Source of the DNA: Maribacter halichondriae
GTDB taxonomy: Bacteria; Bacteroidota; Bacteroidia; Flavobacteriales; Flavobacteriaceae
Reading direction: 5' to 3'
Length of the DNA: 64,000 nt
Assembly (NCBI RefSeq): GCF_027474825.1
Contig: NZ_CP107030.1
Location: 1,109,001 to 1,173,000, forward strand
Shown: positions 57,741 through 64,000 of the stretch, in pieces
How the letters are laid out: each line of letters opens with the position of its first letter
Position numbering within the stretch: position 1 is the first letter of the stretch
Position numbers and translations under genes: made by a program
The notes under the pieces: generated by a model
What the model saw: only the letters and a program-made list of their open reading frames with translations
What the model was told of the DNA's origin: nothing
The model's database searches: none

Positions 57741-58019
57741 ATGGCTAAAGTTAACATTAAACCATTGGCGGATAGAGTTCTTATTGAGCCCATGGCGGCC
57801 GAGACCAAAACCGCTTCCGGCATCTACATTCCTGATACTGCAAAAGAAAAACCGCAAAAAGGTAAAGTCGTTGCCGTTGGACCAGGCACAAAAGATGAAA
57901 AAGTTTCCGTTAAAGTAGGCGATAAAGTCATCTATGAAAAATTCGGAGGTACCGAATTGAAATGGGAAGGCAAAGACTACCTGATGATGCAAGAGAAATA
58001 TATCATCGCGATCATATAA
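57741..58019 (+). CDS. groES: Co-chaperonin GroES
   Basis: Heptameric lid of the chaperonin, 92 residues. It begins [20 protein letters not shown], has the mobile loop [18 protein letters not shown] and the roof region [20 protein letters not shown]. It precedes groEL by 123 bases, so the pair is one operon with an unusually repetitive gap. Confidence 0.97.
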   Translation: MAKVNIKPLADRVLIEPMAAETKTASGIYIPDTAKEKPQKGKVVAVGPGTKDEKVSVKVGDKVIYEKFGGTELKWEGKDYLMMQEKYIIAII

Positions 58020-58021
58020 CC

Positions 58022-58130
58022 GACGTAAATTCCAAAAAACAAAATCCAAATTCCAAAAAAACAAGACTCAAATTCCATTATACAAGAATTGGAATTTGGG
58101 ATTTGAAAATTGGAGCTTAAAATTTTAAAA
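58022..58130 (+). repeat. Repetitive groES-groEL spacer with nested inverted repeats
   Basis: The spacer is made of AAATTCCAAAA/AAATCCAAATTCC units and their complements (GGAATTTGGGATTTG). A perfect 9-base pair, CAAATTCCA (58069-58077) and TGGAATTTG (58090-58098), would form a hairpin with a 12-base loop. Larger imperfect pairing extends it. It may tune the ratio of groES to groEL mRNA. Confidence 0.6.
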
Positions 58131-58133
58131 TAA

Positions 58134-59780
<1,647 letters not shown>

Positions 59781-59814
59781 GTAACAAGCCACTATAAACA
59801 AATAAGTAGAAGCA

Positions 59815-59846
59815 AAAACGCCCCGATATAACTGTTGGGGCGTTTT
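59815..59846. terminator. Terminator between groEL and the convergent DUF3179 gene
   Basis: AAAACGCCCC, a 12-base loop and GGGGCGTTTT form a perfect 10-base stem with A and T runs on its two sides. It can serve both convergent genes. Confidence 0.92.
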
Positions 59847-59866
59847 CTATATGGGGAAACTTTAAT

Positions 59867-60931
59867 TTATTCACCATAAACTTCAGTTTCATAAAATGCG
59901 GGTATTGAAAACCAATAACCCATAAAAGAAGAAGATGCTTTCAACGCATTGCCCGAGCCTACAACTAGCTCTCCAAAAATGTTCCATTGGTTACCATTGT
60001 CATCTTGCACAAAGGCCTCGCCCGAACCATTATAAATAAATTCAAAATTAGATGTATTCTGAGTCGTATCCAGTTTAAAAGAAACGATGACTTTTGAGTT
60101 TCCGACAATCAAATAGTCTTTTCCATTAAAAGTATCCTTAAACACATTATTATCGTCAAAATTGCTGAAACGATATGCTTTTGCTTTGTCATTATCGATG
60201 ATTGCGTGAACCCGCTCTTTTAACGGCAAGCGATTATCCTTTGGTGTAGGGAACAAAAAGAAATCATTGTTGGTCTTATAACTTGAATACGGATACACCC
60301 CATAGGTTCGATCAAAATCAGTTTCCAAGCTAACAACTTTAGTAGTAGGGAACATGGCGCGCCACGTGGCCCAATCGGTTTCTACCAGTTGAATTAAATC
60401 CGCTTTTTCTCCGCTAAGACTTCCGTTTACCGATTCGTTCAGAATTTGCGACCAGTTGCTTTTTGTGGCACGATCAAAAGGCACTAGATTCGTCTGGTAT
60501 AAAAGTCCGGAGACACCAAACGTAGTTTCATTTCCATCAATGACCCTATTCCAACCAATACCTGTTCCTGTTAAAGGGCAATACGTGATGGCCAAAGAAA
60601 CATCCCCAATGTTATCATTTATGATTTCGTGCCAATCCAATATAATATGAGGGTAGGCCCTGGTATCGTTTCCGTTCTTATACCCCAAGACCAAATCTTC
60701 GTCGAACAATATGGGATACACATTTTCGGCGGCTAAAAAAGGAGGATTTTCAAGCGCGGGAATTCCATCCCTCCCCGGACCACCATCCAAAACTTCGGAT
60801 ATTGGAATGCTCCACTCTTGTGAAGTATTCTCGATCTCAACTTCATCGGGCGTTTGTGTCGTTTCTTGGGTACTTGAAGTACTGCACGAAAACAGCATCA
60901 AGCAGCTAGTCAATAGTAAAATCTTGTTCAT
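59867..60931 (-). CDS. DUF3179 lipoprotein
   Basis: Protein of 354 residues. Signal and lipobox are at the N-terminus (LLLTSCLMLFSCSTSS). The DUF3179 domain covers most of the rest, with DWHEIINDNIGDVSLAITYC, PLTGTGIGWNRVIDGN, FGVSGLLYQTNLVPFDRATK and SNWSQILNESVNGS as the family core. ITYCPLTG is the conserved cysteine site. Role unknown, probably extracytoplasmic. It is six bases from the upstream beta-barrel gene, so co-transcribed. Confidence 0.9.
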   Translation of the reverse strand: MNKILLLTSCLMLFSCSTSSTQETTQTPDEVEIENTSQEWSIPISEVLDGGPGRDGIPALENPPFLAAENVYPILFDEDLVLGYKNGNDTRAYPHIILDWHEIINDNIGDVSLAITYCPLTGTGIGWNRVIDGNETTFGVSGLLYQTNLVPFDRATKSNWSQILNESVNGSLSGEKADLIQLVETDWATWRAMFPTTKVVSLETDFDRTYGVYPYSSYKTNNDFFLFPTPKDNRLPLKERVHAIIDNDKAKAYRFSNFDDNNVFKDTFNGKDYLIVGNSKVIVSFKLDTTQNTSNFEFIYNGSGEAFVQDDNGNQWNIFGELVVGSGNALKASSSFMGYWFSIPAFYETEVYGE

Positions 60932-60937
60932 AGCAAT

Positions 60938-61909
60938 TTAATTTATGACGTTCGATATTTTCTTTTTAAAGGTATATGACATTCCAACTGTTGACCGTAC
61001 TGTAGGTGTCAATTGCGTTCCATCGACATAATTATACAAAGGGAGTTCGACACGGGCGTACAATCTTAGGTCAGGGGTTACTAAAATGGTAAGTTCCGGT
61101 CTGGCAAAAACCCATTGTCCGCCTGTGTTCGGCACATTGGAATCGTCTATCTTATCTTCGAAGGCTTTTCGATATTTAAAGACCAGTCCTGGATTAAAAA
61201 TGGTATTGAATAACAAAAATTGATCGGTATATCCAAGACTGGCCTGTGCTACATTACCAAATTCATAGGCAGCCATGTTATTAAGGTATGCCGTATTCTT
61301 TCCGGTAAATCGATAGGTGAAACTACCTGAAATGGTAGCGGAAGGTCTAAAGTTAAGGCCTTTCGAGAAGGATGACCACCCCAAAACATCCCAAGCGCCA
61401 CTACCCGGCTGGAGGTCTGCTGTAAGTTGAAATCCTTCTTCAGTGGTGAGGTCCGACTTGCCCAAAGGTACTTTTGTACCAAGCCCAATATTGAATACCG
61501 TTTGTTTTCCCAAAATTTCCGGGATAGCATATTTTACCAATAATACGGCATCTCCGATACCGGAAGTCTCCGCAAAATTTTCGTTTCCGAATTGTGAAAT
61601 GGTCCTTGTTTGGTTCACCCAAGTAAAAAGTGCCTCTAGTGAAATTCTGTCCGTGATCGCATATCCCAAATTCGTTAAAATGGAATTGGTAATACGTAAG
61701 CGAGAATCGTCATCCAATACATTGGAGCCAGCATTCAGTGTATTGAGATTGTTGTAATCGTAGTTAATCCCAACTAAAAAAGCCCCCTTTCCCTCATTGG
61801 GCAATCCCAGATTGTTGGATAAAGGCACTCCGCCCGAACAGCATGTTTGGGAAAACAGCGGTTGCAAGGTGGTTAATATCAAAATAGACAGCATGGGTCG
61901 AAAACACAT
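60938..61909 (-). CDS. Outer-membrane beta-barrel protein, phenol-pathway transporter type
   Basis: Protein of 323 residues with a signal peptide ending near LFSQ. A mature start TCCSGGVPLSNNLGLP follows, then alternating amphipathic strands such as AFLVGINYDYNNLNTLNAGS, ISLEALFTWVNQTRTI and RLYARVELPLYNYVDGTQL. It ends with an aromatic strand (VGMSYTFKKK). It resembles meta-pathway/transporter-like barrels (PF13557 type). The Cys-Cys-Ser-Gly start is striking and may bind metal. It heads the unit with the DUF3179 gene. Confidence 0.78.
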   Translation of the reverse strand: MCFRPMLSILILTTLQPLFSQTCCSGGVPLSNNLGLPNEGKGAFLVGINYDYNNLNTLNAGSNVLDDDSRLRITNSILTNLGYAITDRISLEALFTWVNQTRTISQFGNENFAETSGIGDAVLLVKYAIPEILGKQTVFNIGLGTKVPLGKSDLTTEEGFQLTADLQPGSGAWDVLGWSSFSKGLNFRPSATISGSFTYRFTGKNTAYLNNMAAYEFGNVAQASLGYTDQFLLFNTIFNPGLVFKYRKAFEDKIDDSNVPNTGGQWVFARPELTILVTPDLRLYARVELPLYNYVDGTQLTPTVRSTVGMSYTFKKKISNVIN

Positions 61910-62027
61910 TGTGATACATCGCTTCTTATAGGTTAGTATTGAAGCAGAACGAATCCTTACACTATCTTGAATAAATGTCCATTGGTACTAAAGCACTCCA
62001 TTTTTGGGTATCCCCTAAAAATAGAAA

Positions 62028-62051
62028 ACCACCTGCTAAATAACAGGTGGT
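62028..62051 (-). terminator. Terminator after the H1-like gene
   Basis: ACCACCTG and CAGGTGGT form an 8-base stem with an 8-base loop. On the minus strand a TTTTCTATTTTT tract follows. It lies 45 bases after the stop of the small basic protein gene. Confidence 0.75.
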
Positions 62052-62095
62052 ATGCTTATTCAACTCAAAGGTCTATCTTATAAACCCATAAAGAA

Positions 62096-62194
62096 TTACT
62101 TCTTTTTTGTTGGCGCCTTTTTAGCTACTGCCTTTTTAGGAGCGGCTTTTTTTTTGGCGGCGGCCTTAGGGGCTGCTTTCTTTGCTGTTGCCAT
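62096..62194 (-). CDS. Tiny Lys/Ala-rich histone H1-like protein
   Basis: Protein of 32 residues starting MATAKKAAPKAAAKKKAAP and ending in a Lys run (PTKKK). It is almost wholly Lys, Ala, Pro and Thr with repeated KKAxPK units, as in histone H1-like DNA-binding tails. The start ATG is clear, the stop is TAA at 62096-62098 and a terminator follows. Likely a nucleoid-associated protein that compacts or bridges DNA. At 32 residues it is shorter than described bacterial H1 homologues, so it may be a degraded end; only composition supports the function. Confidence 0.7.
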   Translation of the reverse strand: MATAKKAAPKAAAKKKAAPKKAVAKKAPTKKK

Positions 62195-62371
62195 GATTGA
62201 AATGTTTAGAATTTCAATTAAATTGAGTTTTTTTTCTTGTGTTTAAATTTTTAGGGAAAGATTTTATAAACTCACTTTTCAACAAATTTATAGTATGTTT
62301 TTGCCCCAAAAGGATATGCCCACAATGCAAAACATATCACTTGTTTTCACAAGAACGCAGTTTTCTGTTTT

Positions 62372-62728
62372 TTAGTGTGTATCACTATCATTTGTATCAT
62401 CTTCCCGATACTTGCAACAGGGGTGTACCTTTGCATAGGCTTCTTCGGTCGCTTTCAGTTCTTTGGTATCATGGCCGACCTCGACCAGAGCTGTTTTGAT
62501 CTTCATGGGATCGGTCTTACGCTCATCGATAATCAAGGACAATTGATGGGAAGGAATATCCCAAAGCGCATATTTAACGCCCTTTATACCAAGTACCGCC
62601 TTTTCGATTCGGTTTTTGCACATTTCGCATTTACCATCGACCTCCATGGTCAATTTCTTGTTCTTTTCTTGGGCAAAAATGGAAAACGAAAACATCACCA
62701 ACGCTAATGTTAAGAAAATTTTTTTCAT
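62372..62728 (-). CDS. Exported heavy-metal-associated (HMA) domain protein
   Basis: Protein of 118 residues with signal peptide KKIFLTLALVMFSFSIFAQ. The HMA fold follows with a CxxC metal site in VDGKCEMCKNRIEKAVLGIK, then LWDIPSHQLSLIIDERKTDP and ALVEVGHDTKELKA. A second cluster lies near the end in HPCCKYRE. It should bind copper or a similar soft metal in the periplasm. It lies 28 bases after the TonB receptor gene on the same strand, so it is probably expressed with it. Confidence 0.9.
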   Translation of the reverse strand: MKKIFLTLALVMFSFSIFAQEKNKKLTMEVDGKCEMCKNRIEKAVLGIKGVKYALWDIPSHQLSLIIDERKTDPMKIKTALVEVGHDTKELKATEEAYAKVHPCCKYREDDTNDSDTH

Positions 62729-62756
62729 ATTATATCTTTTCTATAATCTATTTATT

Positions 62757-64000
62757 TCACAATTTATATCGAAACCCTGCATAAAACATACGGCCCATAA
62801 TCGGGGCATATACTATACCGGTATCAAAATTTGCGCCAAAGGGATCATCGACCCCCAAAACCGGATTCGGTTGCTTAAAATTAGTCAAATTTTCGCCACC
62901 GACATAAATCTCAAATTTCTCTGAAAAGACCTTAGTAACCTGCGAATTCATAAGGCTATACGGATCTGAATACTCACCTAGCCGATATTGTGGCGGATTT
63001 ACTTCGGTATTCGGCAAACGTTGTTTCCCTAAGGTATGCAGCGTATAGTCGAATCGCCACTGCGAACCTTTGTCGCCAATCTCGGTTTCGTAACCTAAAT
63101 TGGCAAAGAAACGATGCTGCGCCTGCAAGGGTTTTTGTAAACTTCCCGAACGGTAATCAGTGGTTACATCATAATACTTATAAGCCGTACGGAGCTCGAG
63201 ATTCTTCAATATTTGATGATTTACTTCCAACTGAAAACTATTGGCATAACTCTTTCCCTCCAAATTATAAAAGGAAATTGCCCTTGGGTTTTCCCAATCA
63301 ACTACGACCTGGTTGATAAAATCGGTCTTGTAGAAATCCAAGGTAATGTTTCCAGGGCGGTCCAGAAAGGTGAATCCCTGTAAAAAGCTTAGGCCGTAAT
63401 TCCATGCATCTTCTGGGTCAAGACCGTAAATGCTTCCTTCGGTGTCCAAAATTTGGATGCTTCGCGACGAAGCGAACAGCTGCTGGTTCTCGGCAAATAT
63501 ATTGGCCGCCCTCCTACCTCTTCCGAAAGACCCTCGCAGGCTTCCCATTTCCCACGGGGTATATCGAATATGGAATCTTGGGGTAATAAAAGTGCCCAGT
63601 CTGTTATGGGTATCTACTCTAAGGCCCGCGGTTAGGCTTAATTTTTCAAGATTCTCATAGCTGTATTCAAAAAACGCCCCTGCCGAGGCATCTTGCCTGG
63701 CAAAGTTTTGATTATTGACCAACTCGGCATAACCATCGTAGGCAAAAGTGACCCCTGTTTTGAACTTATTTCGGGTATCGCCGATGATGCTATTGAAGAT
63801 AAGATTCGAATACACACTTTCATGGTCGATATCATATCGTCTAAAACCATAATACGAATCTTGTTTGTGGATGCTATACGAAGCTTGAAAACCAAAACTC
63901 TGAAAAGGCAGCTCTGGAAAAACATAACCCAGTTTTATGGAGGTATCGAACCTTCTTGTGTCTATTTCGCTTCCCCAAGCATCTGTAGTAAACTTATCTA
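62757..64000 (-). CDS. TonB-dependent receptor, 5' end outside the window
   Basis: C-terminal part of an outer-membrane TonB-dependent receptor, 414 residues visible. The minus-strand frame is open to the window end, where DKFTTDAWGSEIDTRRFDTS begins. Strands alternate as in a 22-stranded barrel. Clear family features are LTAGLRVDTHNRLGTFITPR, SLRGSFGRGRRAANIFAENQ and a last strand with the terminal aromatic (GRMFYAGFRYKL). The plug domain and TonB box are outside the window. The HMA neighbour points to metal uptake, for example copper; that is inference. Confidence 0.9.
   Translation of the reverse strand, partial: DKFTTDAWGSEIDTRRFDTSIKLGYVFPELPFQSFGFQASYSIHKQDSYYGFRRYDIDHESVYSNLIFNSIIGDTRNKFKTGVTFAYDGYAELVNNQNFARQDASAGAFFEYSYENLEKLSLTAGLRVDTHNRLGTFITPRFHIRYTPWEMGSLRGSFGRGRRAANIFAENQQLFASSRSIQILDTEGSIYGLDPEDAWNYGLSFLQGFTFLDRPGNITLDFYKTDFINQVVVDWENPRAISFYNLEGKSYANSFQLEVNHQILKNLELRTAYKYYDVTTDYRSGSLQKPLQAQHRFFANLGYETEIGDKGSQWRFDYTLHTLGKQRLPNTEVNPPQYRLGEYSDPYSLMNSQVTKVFSEKFEIYVGGENLTNFKQPNPVLGVDDPFGANFDTGIVYAPIMGRMFYAGFRYKL

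Overview
The window comes from the chromosome of a bacterium in the phylum Bacteroidota, most likely a marine member of the Flavobacteriaceae. The evidence is the canonical gliding-motility / type IX secretion block gldK-gldL-gldM-gldN, a MutA/MutB pair in flavobacterial form, a TonB-dependent receptor, many short lipoproteins, TAnnTTTG promoter boxes, and interspersed GTCATTGCGAGC...GAAGCAATCT and GAGCGGAGTCGAGA-type repeats. The genus cannot be fixed from the sequence.

Layout. 1-7.4 kb: the end of a 2-oxo acid dehydrogenase E2 gene with an overlapping acyl carrier protein, then a VOC protein, two lipoproteins, a PRPP-synthetase-like enzyme, cysQ, a BON-domain remnant, an Hsp20 and upp. 7.5-11.5 kb: a small island bounded by the 3' halves of two different tRNA genes (Leu and Met). 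It carries a tyrosine recombinase, an excisionase-like HTH protein and a 517-residue protein that joins an AbiEi-like winged-helix region to a Fic domain. Four phased 24-bp repeats lie upstream of that gene. 12-17.5 kb: mutA-mutB, tRNA-Arg and a cardiolipin synthase. 17.5-25.4 kb: a minus-strand group of planctomycete-type genes (DUF1549/DUF1553 cytochrome protein, DUF1501 Tat protein, DUF2231-cytochrome-LRR membrane protein), followed upstream by apbE, a YceI protein and a formylglycine-generating-enzyme-like lipoprotein. 25.7-36.7 kb: a DUF2807 protein, a CPxCG protein, a complete RND efflux operon, two tandem leucine-rich-repeat proteins and an ABC-F ATPase. 36.9-47.2 kb: DUF983 protein, FAD oxidoreductase, gldN-M-L-K, an arginase-fold protein with degenerate metal ligands and topA. 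47.4-64 kb: an Asp-box repeat protein, an LVIVD-repeat lipoprotein, a membrane protein, then the plus-strand run miaB - sigma-54 activator - lptE - TPR protein - secG - groES - groEL. The window ends with a DUF3179 lipoprotein, a beta-barrel protein, a tiny H1-like protein, a heavy-metal-binding protein and a TonB-dependent receptor that runs off the end.

Data quality matters here. At least thirteen single-site reading-frame breaks occur in otherwise well conserved genes (cysQ, upp, gldK, miaB, lptE and others). Nearly all sit in homopolymer runs and nearly all are missing bases. Restoring them gives full-length family proteins. They look like residual long-read or pyrosequencing errors rather than real gene decay, and the affected genes are annotated here as single loci.

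The most interesting non-routine features are the hybrid tRNA-bounded island, the AbiEi-like/Fic fusion with its 24-bp repeat array, a 13.6-copy heptamer array directly abutting the start codon of the arginase-like gene beside the gliding operon, and low-complexity repeats that appear to have entered the ends of the mutB and topA reading frames.
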